From positions 1,240,001-1,304,000 of the forward strand of contig NZ_CP072115.1 of assembly GCF_017639855.1 (NCBI RefSeq): 64,000 nt of DNA, in the 5' to 3' direction. A model generated the notes under the pieces. It did not search any database. It was not told the origin of the DNA and saw only the letters and a list, made by a program, of their open reading frames with translations. This stretch comes from Streptococcus sp. zg-86 (GTDB lineage: Bacteria; Bacillota; Bacilli; Lactobacillales; Streptococcaceae). Shown piece after piece: positions 1 to 8,849 of this stretch. The position numbers were made by a program, and so were the translations under genes. Within the stretch, counting starts at the first letter, position 1, and each line of letters begins with the position of its first letter.

Positions 1-1103
1 ATTCGACCGACATACTCTTTCAGAGCTGCCACAGAGGCATTATCTGTAATCGACAAAACACCAAAAATACCATTGTATCTCCGATCTTCAGTAACGAGCG
101 CAATACGATTTTTAATCGCATCAGCAGGGCGTCTGATGCTTACTTCTTGTCCCTTGATGAGAATTTTCCCCTGCTGTAAGACCCGCATACCATAGAGGGC
201 TTCCATTAGCTCCGTCCGCTGTGCGCCAACTAAGCCACCAATTCCTAGCACTTCCCCTTTTCGGAGCGTAAAACTCGCATGTTTAAAAGACAGAGGATTT
301 GGCGAGGTGAGATCTTGTAATTCGAGAACGATTTCTTCTGAAATTTGATTGGTTTTTTCTGGAAAAAGACTGGTCAACTCCCGACCAACCATGGCCTGAA
401 TAATCTTTGCAGTCGTCATTTCTTTGGCAGGCCAAGTCCCGACATACTGCCCATCTCGCATGACCGTAATATCATCAGATATCCGTAAAATTTCATCCAT
501 TTTATGAGAAATATAGATAATGCCAATATTTTTTGATTTTAATTTTTCAATAATTTCAAAGAGTTTCTCTACTTCCGATGTTGTTAGGGATGAAGTCGGC
601 TCATCCATAATTACAACCTTGGCATTGTGCGAAATGGCCTTTGCAATCTCGACAGACTGCATTTGCGATACCGTCAAATCGTTCAATAAGGTATTTGGAT
701 TCAGATAGAGTCCAACCTCATCTAATAAGATTCTAGTTTCTTCATTCATCTTGGCATGATTCACTAAATTGAATTTTCCAAGGGGATAATTTCCTAGAAA
801 GACATTCTCAGCAATCGTCATCATTCGAATTGGTTGCAATTCTTGATGAATCATGGAAATACCTGCATCAATCGACTCTTTTGAATCCTTAAAATCAACC
901 TCCTCACCATTAAAGAGAATGGAGCCTCCATCTCGATGGTAGATACCAAATAGACATTTCATCAGGGTTGACTTACCTGCACCGTTTTCTCCCATGAGGG
1001 CATGCACGGTCCCAGGTCTTAACCGAAAGGTAACATCATCTAATGCTTTTACGCCAGGAAATGTCTTGGTGATATGCTGCATCTCCAAAATATACTCACT
1101 CAT
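1..1103 (-). CDS. mglA: Galactose/methyl-galactoside ABC importer, ATP-binding subunit MglA (3' part outside window)
   Basis: The reading frame opens at 1103 and runs off the left edge, giving about 367 of the roughly 500 residues usual for this two-cassette family. The first cassette is complete: Walker A GENGAGKST at about residues 38-46, the family's variant signature LTVSQMQ at about 143-149 and Walker B VVIMDEPTSSL at about 163. A second ABC domain starts near residue 270. It would power uptake of the sugar bound by MglB. It lies downstream of mglB in the same direction; a permease gene (mglC) is expected beyond the edge but is not seen. The next upstream ATG (1110) hits a stop after four codons, so 1103 is chosen, although its ribosome binding site is weak. 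Confidence 0.9.
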   Translation of the reverse strand, partial: MSEYILEMQHITKTFPGVKALDDVTFRLRPGTVHALMGENGAGKSTLMKCLFGIYHRDGGSILFNGEEVDFKDSKESIDAGISMIHQELQPIRMMTIAENVFLGNYPLGKFNLVNHAKMNEETRILLDEVGLYLNPNTLLNDLTVSQMQSVEIAKAISHNAKVVIMDEPTSSLTTSEVEKLFEIIEKLKSKNIGIIYISHKMDEILRISDDITVMRDGQYVGTWPAKEMTTAKIIQAMVGRELTSLFPEKTNQISEEIVLELQDLTSPNPLSFKHASFTLRKGEVLGIGGLVGAQRTELMEALYGMRVLQQGKILIKGQEVSIRRPADAIKNRIALVTEDRRYNGIFGVLSITDNASVAALKEYVGR

Positions 1104-1134
1104 TTTCCATTTGACCTACTTTCTTTTTCAGCAT

Positions 1135-1187
1135 TAAAAAATCTGTCCCACAATCCTTTCACCGTGGTGTCTTAGTCCGTGGGACAG
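1135..1187 (-). terminator. Intercistronic terminator between mglB and mglA
   Basis: On the minus strand CTGTCCCAC (1187-1179) can pair with GTGGGACAG (1151-1143), a 9-bp perfect stem with a 27-nt loop, followed directly by ATTTTTT. This is an intrinsic terminator shape placed after mglB and before mglA. It would let the binding protein be made in excess over the ATPase. Confidence 0.6.
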
Positions 1188-1226
1188 AAGAAATCATTTT
1201 TCAAACTGGTTATCTATCGGGCTGAC

Positions 1227-2297
1227 CTATTTGTCACGTTTTGCGTAACGTTCTTTGGCCTCTTTTGTTGTCTCAGTCTTTGGCTCAGCTTCTTTTAGTT
1301 GAGAATCTTCTTTCTTGGTTACCTTAACATAGTCAACCCAGTAATAAGACTCTACATCTTCACCATTCATCAATTTAACGGCAACATTTGCAGCAGTGTG
1401 AGACTGATTAAAGTGGTCATTCAAAACTGTACCGGTCAATTCTCCTTTTGCAAGAAGTTCCATCGCATCTGGAATTGCGTCAACTCCGACAACGAGAATA
1501 TCTTTACCAACCGTCCGTTTTGCAGCTTTAATAGCTGTTACAGCTCCTACTGCCATACCGTCATTGTTTGCAAATACAACTTCTAGCTTATCACCGAACT
1601 GTTCGAGCGCAGAAGCTGTTACTTCTTGACCCTTTGCAGTATCCCAGTTAGCAAGATACGGTTCAGCAAGCGCCTTGCGTTTAATACCTGCATTATCAAG
1701 CGCTTTAACAGAGTAGGCTGTCCGTTGTTGAGCATCAACATTGGCTGGATCACCAAAGAGGGTAATATAATTAACAACACCATCACCATTTAGATCCCCT
1801 TTAGAATCTGTTGCTGCGATGATTTCCCCTTGGAAAGTCCCTGATTGAGTAGCATCTGCCCCAACATAGGTTGTTTTACCAGGCCAAATGTCTAGTTCAG
1901 CTACCTCTGGTTCACGGTTAATCAATACAACAGGAATATCTGCTGACTTGGCAGAATTGATAATACTACCAGCCGCTGTTGGGTCTACTAAATTTGCCAA
2001 AATGACATCTTTTCCTTGGGCAATAAAATTATTGATTTGCTCGGTTTGTGTTGCTTGGTCTTGTTTTCCATCCTGAATATCCAAGACATATTTATTGCCT
2101 GTTTTTTTACTCAATTCACCAAAATACCGTTCTAGTTCCTCACGATATAAGGTCATAAAGTTATCATCAAATTTATAGATGGCAACCCCTACATTATAGG
2201 TTTTTCCAGAGCCAGACTCTCCTCCGCCTTTTGCACCACATGCAACTAATAGCATTGCCACAAAAGCAATTGCCGCATATTTTAAAAATTTTTTCAT
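1227..2297 (-). CDS. mglB: Galactose/glucose-binding lipoprotein MglB
   Basis: A 356-residue periplasmic-binding-protein-like lipoprotein. The signal peptide ends in the lipobox LVAC with the modified cysteine at about residue 20, so the protein should be anchored outside the membrane. The body matches the type 1 sugar-binding fold of the MglB family: NVGVAIYKFDDNFM at the mature N-terminus, NFIAQGKDVILANLVDP in the middle and VFANNDGMAVGAVTAI before the C-lobe, ending with a Lys/Glu-rich tail. The role is capture of galactose, methyl-galactoside or glucose for the Mgl ABC importer. It is first in the operon, behind a good promoter with a cre site, which points to CcpA control. The exact sugar is inferred from family resemblance. 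Confidence 0.9.
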   Translation of the reverse strand: MKKFLKYAAIAFVAMLLVACGAKGGGESGSGKTYNVGVAIYKFDDNFMTLYREELERYFGELSKKTGNKYVLDIQDGKQDQATQTEQINNFIAQGKDVILANLVDPTAAGSIINSAKSADIPVVLINREPEVAELDIWPGKTTYVGADATQSGTFQGEIIAATDSKGDLNGDGVVNYITLFGDPANVDAQQRTAYSVKALDNAGIKRKALAEPYLANWDTAKGQEVTASALEQFGDKLEVVFANNDGMAVGAVTAIKAAKRTVGKDILVVGVDAIPDAMELLAKGELTGTVLNDHFNQSHTAANVAVKLMNGEDVESYYWVDYVKVTKKEDSQLKEAEPKTETTKEAKERYAKRDK

Positions 2298-2343
2298 CCT
2301 AAAAGTTTCCTTTCTATAGGCTTATAGATAACCTTTTCTTTTT

Positions 2344-2357
2344 TGAAAGCGATTTCT
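2344..2357 (-). promoter_or_regulatory. cre (CcpA binding) site of mglB
   Basis: TGAAAGCGATTTCT matches the cre consensus TGWAANCGNTNWCA at 13 of 14 positions (the last base differs). It lies between the -10 box and the mglB start codon, a position where CcpA normally represses, so sugar-responsive carbon catabolite repression is likely. Confidence 0.75.
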
Positions 2358-2369
2358 TTTTATATATCA

Positions 2370-2398
2370 ATAGTATATTTTTACAGTTGGTTTGTCAA
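2370..2398 (-). promoter_or_regulatory. mglB promoter with a dyad over the -35 box
   Basis: On the minus strand TTGACA (2398-2393) and TACTAT (2375-2370) are separated by exactly 17 nt. The -35 box sits inside a perfect dyad, ACAGTTG and CAACTGT with a 6-nt spacer (2383-2402), that could serve as an operator. Confidence 0.75.
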
Positions 2399-2404
2399 CT
2401 GTTT

Positions 2405-2458
2405 TTTACTAATTTTTATTATTTTTTTAGTAAATATTGATTAGATTTATTTAGTAAA
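2405..2458 (-). promoter_or_regulatory. Possible operator half-sites upstream of mglB
   Basis: Three 8-bp copies of the same word occur upstream of the promoter: TTTACTAA at 2405-2412 and its reverse complement TTAGTAAA at 2427-2434 and 2451-2458. The centres are 22 and 24 bp apart, about two helical turns. The region is AT-rich, so chance is possible; no regulator gene is present nearby. Confidence 0.3.
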
Positions 2459-2489
2459 AAAGAATATCCCCATACGAATAGGGATACTC

Positions 2490-3215
2490 TTTCAGAATAA
2501 TCTATAGTGAATTGAATAAAAATTAGGACATCGTTATACTCTATAAAAATCAAAATCTGACTAGGCAACGAAATCGTAGCTAGAACTGAAGTTCAGCAAG
2601 GTGAGTTAACGACGCCAGACTTTGATTTTTGACGAGTATAAGTCGCTTTGCTTCAATAGTCCAGTAGACTGTTGAAGGTTGGAAATAAGGATTATGGAGT
2701 AATCCTCAATTAACGCCAGTTCTATCTGCAACTCCTTGCCGTGTCCTATTCATAAGATACGAGGGCGTTAAAAAAGCGAATGAAAAATAGGAAATACGAC
2801 GAAGAAGCGGAAGCTTCTAGGAGCATTTATCTTTTTTCCGAGCTTTTAGCCCGAGTTCAGTTCCGCAAGATACGAGGGCGTATGAAGCACAAAGTGAAAA
2901 TAGAAAGTCTGACGAAGAGCTAGCAGACTCTAGGAAGACTTATCTTTTTCACACAGTGCTTAGGCCGAGTTCAGTTTCATAAGATACGAGGGCGTATAAA
3001 GCACAAAGTGAAAATAGGAAGTCTGACGAAGAGTCAAAGGAGAGTTTGCTCTGCAAACTCCTATCACTCACCTCCAAAGGTATACTATACCTTTGGAGCT
3101 AGGAAGACTTATCCCTAAAGGGAGCCTCAGCTGTAACCAACTGAAGTTGGAACATCTGCGTCTCTTTTTCACATAGTGCTTAGCCCGTGTTCAGTTCTCA
3201 ATCCACTATATATAC
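2490..3215. repeat. Cluster of hairpin-forming intergenic repeats
   Basis: This gene-free stretch is almost wholly repetitive. Units beginning AAGATACGAG start at 2754, 2867 and 2981 (spacing 113 and 114 bp). Each contains an imperfect inverted repeat built from AAGCACAAAGTGAAAA and TTTTTCACACAGTGCTT-like arms. The third unit is lengthened by inserted hairpins, for example CTCCAAAGGTA with TACCTTTGGAG at 3072-3098. Upstream, CTTCAATAGTC and GACTGTTGAAG form an 11-bp stem around a CAGTA loop (2651-2677). The words TTCTATCTGCA and CTCCTTGCC recur next to the IS66 insertion near 31510, so this is a dispersed family. No coding potential was seen. Confidence 0.7.
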
Positions 3216-3229
3216 CATTTAAAGAAAGA

Positions 3230-5146
3230 TTAAGAGGATAAGAGCTGTTCACTCTTTTCAGCCAAGTCTGCCCATTCCTGCATTAATTGGTCCTGCTGAA
3301 GGGCTAGGGCTTCGATTTCCTTTTGAAAATCTGTTAATTCTCCAATATCATTGGTCTCTAACATAGTAGCTTGGAGTTGGGTTGAACGCCCTTCCAATTC
3401 CTCCATCTCTGTTTCGATTTGCTCAAGCCTACGGGCGATTTTACGCTGCTCTTTTTGGCTTTCTTTCTGAGCTTGGTAGTCGGTTGCTCCGCTCGAACTA
3501 GCTGTACTGTCGACTTCTACTGCCTGTTCCGCATTTGCTAGTTGCTCTGCTTTTTTCTCCAAATAATAATCATAATCACCCAGATAAAGGGTACTTCCGG
3601 TTTCTGATAGCTCTAATACCTTTGTCGCAACTCGATTGATAAAGTAGCGGTCATGGCTGACAAAGAGAAGAGTACCGTCATACTGAATCAAAGCATCTTC
3701 CAAAACTTCTTTACTATCAATATCCAAGTGGTTGGTCGGCTCATCTAAAATCAAAAAATTATTATTTTCCATGGACAATTTAGCAAGGAGAACACGTGCC
3801 TTTTCACCGCCTGATAGCATAGAAATGGACTTTTTCACATCATCTCCTGAGAAGAGAAAGGCACCAAGTCGATTGCGAATGTCCACCTCAGGTCGTGTCG
3901 GAAAGGCTGACCACAATTCTTCCAGTACAGAGTTGGAAGGTGTCAAGGCTGACTGGGTTTGATCATAGTAGCCTACTTCTACATTGGCTCCAAACTTTGC
4001 CTCTCCTTTGACAAAGGGAATCTGGCCAATAATAGATTTTAGTAGGGTTGTCTTCCCAATCCCATTTGGACCGACAATGGCAATGGCATCTAACTTGCGT
4101 TGATCAATGCTAATCGGCTCAGATAAAATCTCATGTTGGTAACCTACTGCTGCTTGCTCTACTGTTAAGACAATATTCCCAGAGGTCTTTTCTGAATGAA
4201 AGGCCATATGAGCAGATTTTTGCTGCAAGGTTGGTTTGTCCAAGCGCTCCATTTTTTCTAATTGTTTGCGCCTTGCTTGGGCTCGCTTGGTCGTAGAAGC
4301 ACGAACTATGTTCTTTTGAACGAAATCTTCTAATTTAGCAATTTCTTTTTGCTGCTTTTCATAATTTTGCCATTCTGTCAGTAATTTTTGCTCTTTTAAC
4401 TCCACAAAAGTAGAATAATTCCCCACATACCGATCCAGCGATGTCGCGGTCAAATCGAGCGTAATCGTAGCAACCTTATCGAGAAAATAACGGTCATGGC
4501 TGACAATCAGTAGCGCCCCCTTGTAATGCACGAGATAGTTTTCCAGCCAAGCAATCGTTTCAATATCCAAATGGTTGGTTGGCTCATCAAGGACTAGCAA
4601 TTCTGGCTTTTCAAGTAGCATTTTCGCCAAGGCTAGACGGGTATTTTGTCCACCTGATAGGGCTGAAATCTTCATCTGCCACATGGACTCGTCAAACTTA
4701 AAGCCATTTAATAGTGCACGAATATCTGCCTCGTAGGTAAAGCCTCCTGCCACTCGAAATTCTTCTGATAAACTATCATAGGTCTGAATCAACTGCTCAA
4801 GGGCTTGTCCTGTCAATTCACCCATCTGCAATTCCATATCTCTTAGGCGTTTTTCAGTCTGACGCAGTTCAGCAAATACCTGCAACATTTCATCATAGAC
4901 CGTGTTTTCTGATTCAAAGCGACTATTTTGCGCTAAATAGGACAGGGACAAATCTTTCTTGCGATTGATGTCCCCACTGGTTGGTGCTTCTTCGCCAACT
5001 AAAATTTTCAGTAAGGTCGATTTCCCAGCACCGTTTTTCCCCACAAGGGCGATCCGATCCCGTTCATCCACCTGCAAGTTAATATTTTCAAAGAGCACCT
5101 CCCCTGCAAAAGAGCGCTCAATTTTATTCGCTTGTAAAATAATCAT
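3230..5146 (-). CDS. ABC-F family ATPase (YdiF/Uup-like translation factor)
   Basis: A 638-residue protein with two ABC cassettes in one chain and no membrane segments, which defines ABC-F proteins acting on the ribosome. Cassette 1 has Walker A GKNGAGKST at about 36-44, signature LSGGQ and Walker B LLVLDEPTNHLD. A linker rich in Lys, Arg and Glu (about 240-310) fits the P-site tRNA interaction motif. Cassette 2 has GPNGIGKTT, LSGGEKARV and FLILDEPTNHLD. The C-terminal 90 residues form a charged coiled coil, and the length matches YdiF. Members relieve stalled ribosomes or protect them from antibiotics; nothing here points to a specific resistance, so a housekeeping role is more likely. The start MIILQANKIERSF is typical for the family. 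Confidence 0.9.
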   Translation of the reverse strand: MIILQANKIERSFAGEVLFENINLQVDERDRIALVGKNGAGKSTLLKILVGEEAPTSGDINRKKDLSLSYLAQNSRFESENTVYDEMLQVFAELRQTEKRLRDMELQMGELTGQALEQLIQTYDSLSEEFRVAGGFTYEADIRALLNGFKFDESMWQMKISALSGGQNTRLALAKMLLEKPELLVLDEPTNHLDIETIAWLENYLVHYKGALLIVSHDRYFLDKVATITLDLTATSLDRYVGNYSTFVELKEQKLLTEWQNYEKQQKEIAKLEDFVQKNIVRASTTKRAQARRKQLEKMERLDKPTLQQKSAHMAFHSEKTSGNIVLTVEQAAVGYQHEILSEPISIDQRKLDAIAIVGPNGIGKTTLLKSIIGQIPFVKGEAKFGANVEVGYYDQTQSALTPSNSVLEELWSAFPTRPEVDIRNRLGAFLFSGDDVKKSISMLSGGEKARVLLAKLSMENNNFLILDEPTNHLDIDSKEVLEDALIQYDGTLLFVSHDRYFINRVATKVLELSETGSTLYLGDYDYYLEKKAEQLANAEQAVEVDSTASSSGATDYQAQKESQKEQRKIARRLEQIETEMEELEGRSTQLQATMLETNDIGELTDFQKEIEALALQQDQLMQEWADLAEKSEQLLSS

Positions 5147-5222
5147 GTCTTTATTATCCCAACGAGGCTAGACTCACGTCCTCCCCACTTCCTGATCTAC
5201 ATAAACACAGCAATTCGTCAGT

Positions 5223-6008
5223 CTAACTCAAGCGTTCTTCCAATTGAAAATCAATCGGTAGCCAAGCTAGAATAACCTCAAGCTGCTTGTCCCAATAGTA
5301 CCATTCATGCTTACCCGGTGCTGTTTGATAATCCACATCATAACCTAAGTCTTTAAAGGATTGCGCTGCAAAATCATTTGCACCGATAAGAAAATCCTCT
5401 TCACCGCACCAGATATACAACTTAGTATCTTTGTCAGCTGTTTTAGCAAGATTCACCAAGGAATGGGGATTATCTGGGCTTTCCCAGTCTGCAATTTCCC
5501 CAAAGGTCCCTGTCCAATAAGCAGCATTTCCTAAACTTTCTTTTCTCGGATCAAAATCTTTAAAGCTCAGGGCACCTGACAAACTGGCCGCATATGAAAA
5601 GCGATTAGTTTCTAAGGCTAAACGCAAGGCACCATACCCTCCCATCGACAGACCTGCAATAAAGGTTTTTGCACGTTTATCAGTCATATTTGGGAAAAAG
5701 CGTTGCAAAACAGCTGGTAATTCTACGGCTAAGGCGTCAAAATAGGGGTAGCCATACTGGGTATTGACATACCAACCATTATGGGTATCGGGCATGACAA
5801 CGATGAGATTGGTTTTTCTCACCAAGCGCTCCAAGGCGGTTAAGCGTAGCCAAGTCGTATCCCTACCACCCATTCCATGCAGGAGATAGAGGACAGGAAT
5901 ATCGGTATCATCGGGATTTTCCACCCGTCCCTTGTCTGGGTACAAGATTTGCACCGACAAATCCAAATCCATTACTTGCGAATAATAGGTAATGCTCATT
6001 AAAGCCAT
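5223..6008 (-). CDS. estA: Tributyrin esterase EstA
   Basis: A 261-residue alpha/beta hydrolase of the esterase D / S-formylglutathione hydrolase-like family, closely resembling pneumococcal EstA. The nucleophile Ser121 is in GLSMGG, with Asp205 in EEDF and His234 in GKHEW completing the likely triad; LLHGMGG at about 42-48 supplies the oxyanion loop. No signal peptide is seen, so it is probably cytoplasmic. It cleaves short-chain acyl esters and may deacetylate sugars. It sits directly downstream of the RNase J2 gene, as in other streptococci, but a terminator lies between them, so it may be partly uncoupled. Confidence 0.88.
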   Translation of the reverse strand: MALMSITYYSQVMDLDLSVQILYPDKGRVENPDDTDIPVLYLLHGMGGRDTTWLRLTALERLVRKTNLIVVMPDTHNGWYVNTQYGYPYFDALAVELPAVLQRFFPNMTDKRAKTFIAGLSMGGYGALRLALETNRFSYAASLSGALSFKDFDPRKESLGNAAYWTGTFGEIADWESPDNPHSLVNLAKTADKDTKLYIWCGEEDFLIGANDFAAQSFKDLGYDVDYQTAPGKHEWYYWDKQLEVILAWLPIDFQLEERLS

Positions 6009-6027
6009 TTTCTTCTCCTTATCATAG

Positions 6028-6069
6028 AAAAAGGTGCTACTTTATCTTGTTAAAGTAGCTACCACCTTT
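6028..6069 (-). terminator. Terminator after rnjB
   Basis: On the minus strand AAAGGTGGTAGCTACTTTA pairs with TAAAGTAGCACCTTT (one small bulge), followed by TTC. It lies in the 178-bp gap between rnjB and estA. Confidence 0.7.
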
Positions 6070-6186
6070 CTCTCCTTATTCTTATCTGTTATGCTATCGT
6101 CTTTCAGTTTTTTTGGTACTAGACCACGAGTTACAGGCATAACTGAAGTTAGACAAAACGCAATCAATTAAACCTGAACGACTATC

Positions 6187-7848
6187 TTATTTCACTTCCA
6201 TAATAACAGGCAAAATAGCTGGACGGCGCTTCGTTTGGTCAAAGAGGTACTTGGCTAGTTCATCTCGGACAGATGATTTCAGTTCTGACCAGTCAAACGT
6301 ATCCTTGGTAAAATAATTTTCGACAGTAATATTGACTAATTCAGAAGCCTCACGCAAGATATCTCTACTCTTTTTGACATAGACAAATCCACGTGTATTG
6401 ACCTTGGCTTTTGAAATGATGCGTTTCTCACGACGATTTACTGTAATGGCTACGATGAAAATACCATCCTCTGATAAGATTTTTCGGTCACGAAGCACGA
6501 TATTACCAACATCTCCAATCGCATTTCCATCAATCATGACATCCCCTGCTGGCACAGAGCCATTATGGACAAATTCGCCTTGTTCATAACTCATGATGTC
6601 CCCACGCTTGACGATAAAAATATTTTCTGGATAGTGACCAATTTCAAGTGCTGCACGTGCGTGGGCATCTAACTGACGGTACTCCCCTTGAACTGGGAAT
6701 AAATACTTGGGACGCAAGATGTTGAGCATCAACTGCAAATCACGCGCATTCCCGTGTCCAGATACCCGCAAGTTTTTCGTAATGGACTTGACTACTCCAC
6801 CTGCCTGATAAATCATGTTTTCAACACGCGCAACAACTGCTTCTTTTGAAATGGTTGGCGTTGTCACAATATAGACCAAATCGCCGTCCTTGATTTCCAC
6901 ATAACGGTGGCGACCAATCGACATCTTACGTAAACCATTCAAGGGCTCGCCCATACGACCTGTTTCCAAGATAATCAACTCATTATCTTCAAATTTTGCC
7001 ATTTCTTTTGGTTTAATCAACAAACGCTCGCTGACCAACCGTAATTTTTTCAAATCAATGGCTGTGCGGACAATATTTTCCACATCGTGTCCTGTCAATA
7101 CAACACGGCGACCGGTTGCTTCAGCAGCATCAAAGATTTGCTGGATCCGCACGATATTACTTGCAACCGCTGCAACAATCACACGACCTTCCCAATCCGC
7201 AATGGTATTGAGAATTTCTTCTGCTTCTTCATGCATACTTGCTACTTGAATATTACTATCTGCGTTGGCTGAATCAGATAAGAGGGCCAAAACTCCTTCA
7301 TTTCCAATTTCTGCTAAACGCCCAAAATCAGTCTTGTAAAAGGGATCGGCTGCTTGGTCAAATTTGAAATCACCCGTATAGACAATATTGCCCTCGTCTG
7401 TCTTGACAACCACTCCTAAACTTTCTGGAATCGAGTGAGTTGTTTTGAAAAAAGAAACAACAGAAGCACCAAAATCAATTTCGGACCCTGCATTGATGAC
7501 ATGGAAATCCTTAAATTTCTTGGTTGCATGATAATTTTTTACGACCAATTTCGCTAGTTCAATGGTCAAATGCGAACCAAATACTGGTACTCTCACATTT
7601 TCCAATACATAAGGCAAGGCCCCAATCGCATCCGCATGTCCATGGGTCAGAAAGATTCCAGCTACCCGCTCCTTATTTTCTACCAAATACTCGACATTTG
7701 GCACAATCACATCAACGCCTAGTTGCTCATTTTCTGGATATTTTAATCCCGCATCTAAGACGAAAATCATGCCATTGACTTCAGCGATGTAGAGGTTTTT
7801 TCCGTTCTCCCTCACACCGCCTAAAGCCATAATTTTGATATCACTCAT
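6187..7848 (-). CDS. rnjB: Ribonuclease J2
   Basis: A 553-residue metallo-beta-lactamase/beta-CASP nuclease of the RNase J family. The order is an N-terminal lactamase fold, a beta-CASP insert, the rest of the lactamase fold, and a C-terminal domain. The metal motif HxHxDH is degenerate: residues 69-74 read HGHADA, so the last His is Ala. Loss of this residue is typical of RNase J2, which has weak activity itself and partners RNase J1. The J1/J2 complex does 5'-3' exonucleolytic and endonucleolytic mRNA decay. It is expressed from its own promoter (7937-7965) and is followed by a terminator and estA. Confidence 0.92.
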   Translation of the reverse strand: MSDIKIMALGGVRENGKNLYIAEVNGMIFVLDAGLKYPENEQLGVDVIVPNVEYLVENKERVAGIFLTHGHADAIGALPYVLENVRVPVFGSHLTIELAKLVVKNYHATKKFKDFHVINAGSEIDFGASVVSFFKTTHSIPESLGVVVKTDEGNIVYTGDFKFDQAADPFYKTDFGRLAEIGNEGVLALLSDSANADSNIQVASMHEEAEEILNTIADWEGRVIVAAVASNIVRIQQIFDAAEATGRRVVLTGHDVENIVRTAIDLKKLRLVSERLLIKPKEMAKFEDNELIILETGRMGEPLNGLRKMSIGRHRYVEIKDGDLVYIVTTPTISKEAVVARVENMIYQAGGVVKSITKNLRVSGHGNARDLQLMLNILRPKYLFPVQGEYRQLDAHARAALEIGHYPENIFIVKRGDIMSYEQGEFVHNGSVPAGDVMIDGNAIGDVGNIVLRDRKILSEDGIFIVAITVNRREKRIISKAKVNTRGFVYVKKSRDILREASELVNITVENYFTKDTFDWSELKSSVRDELAKYLFDQTKRRPAILPVIMEVK

Positions 7849-7936
7849 GATAACTCCTTCATTCTATTTTTTTTACTAACGGTCCTTGGAGTTCCAAGTC
7901 GAATTACAGTCTTGCAATCTCTTGCATATCCATACT

Positions 7937-7965
7937 ATTATACCTTTTTTTCAGTATTTTTTCAA
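7937..7965 (-). promoter_or_regulatory. rnjB promoter
   Basis: On the minus strand TTGAAA (7965-7960), a 17-nt spacer and TATAAT (7942-7937). The transcript would have a leader of about 80 nt before the rnjB start at 7848. Confidence 0.7.
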
Positions 7966-8055
7966 AATATAGCTCAAAAAATCACACAAGGCTAGAACGC
8001 TGAACAGAACAAGAAGGGATACTCGTACAAAAATCTGCATTTAGCCGATTTGGCC

Positions 8056-8084
8056 TAAAAATTCCCAGCCTTCTGACTGGGAAT
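8056..8084 (-). terminator. Terminator of the trpXYZ operon
   Basis: On the minus strand ATTCCCAG and CTGGGAAT form an 8-bp stem with an 8-nt loop, followed by TTTTAGG. It begins 6 nt after the trpZ stop codon. Confidence 0.8.
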
Positions 8085-8090
8085 ATTCTG

Positions 8091-8849
8091 CTATTCAAAC
8101 AAGCGATAGTAATCTGCTAAGGTCATCTCTTGTTTTTCTTCTTTGTTCAAATCTTGAATAATTTGCCCATCTTTCATCACCAAGAGGCGATTGCCGTATT
8201 TGAGGGCATCTTCCATTTGGTGAGTAATCATCAGAGCTGTCAATTGGTCCTTTGTTACAAAACGATCGGTCAACTCCATAAGCGCTACACTGGTCTTAGG
8301 ATCTAGCGCCGCTGTATGTTCATCAAGAAGCAGTAACTCTGGTCGCTTTAAGGTCGCCATGAGAAGACTCAAAGCCTGACGTTGACCGCCAGAAAGAAAT
8401 TCAATCGGTGTATCCAGATGCTTTTCAAGACCATTGCCAATTTGATCAATCGTTGCTTGAAATTCTTCCTTGTAACTACTGAGTTTTCGTGGAACAAGAC
8501 CACGCCCTTCCCCGCGGAATTTCGCAATCAAGAGATTTTCTGCAACCGTCATCCGAGGAGCTGTTCCCATTTTCGGATCTTGAAAGACTCGAGCCAGATA
8601 GTTGGCTCTTTTCTCCGGTGATAAATGCGTTACATTGTCACCCAAGATATGAATTGTTCCGCTAGTCAGTGGCAAGGTTCCTGCAATCACGTTGAATAAG
8701 GTTGATTTACCAGCACCATTTCCCCCTAAAATCGTAATAAAATCATGCTCATGAATCGTTAGAGAGACCTGATTTAAAATCACTTTTTCTTCGCCAAATC
8801 CGCTATTGACCACCTTAGTGGCATCTTTTAATTCTACAATTGCTGTCAT
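8091..8849 (-). CDS. trpZ: Tryptophan ABC importer, ATPase TrpZ
   Basis: A 252-residue single-cassette ATPase: Walker A GGNGAGKST at 42-50, signature LSGGQRQALSL near 153, and Walker B with DEHT in place of the usual DEPT, a common variant in this transporter family. It energises tryptophan uptake with TrpX and TrpY. Its start overlaps the trpY stop by 4 bp (ATGA), showing translational coupling. It is last in the operon and followed by a strong terminator. Substrate assignment rests on resemblance to streptococcal trpXYZ and on the T-box upstream of trpX. Confidence 0.88.
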   Translation of the reverse strand: MTAIVELKDATKVVNSGFGEEKVILNQVSLTIHEHDFITILGGNGAGKSTLFNVIAGTLPLTSGTIHILGDNVTHLSPEKRANYLARVFQDPKMGTAPRMTVAENLLIAKFRGEGRGLVPRKLSSYKEEFQATIDQIGNGLEKHLDTPIEFLSGGQRQALSLLMATLKRPELLLLDEHTAALDPKTSVALMELTDRFVTKDQLTALMITHQMEDALKYGNRLLVMKDGQIIQDLNKEEKQEMTLADYYRLFE

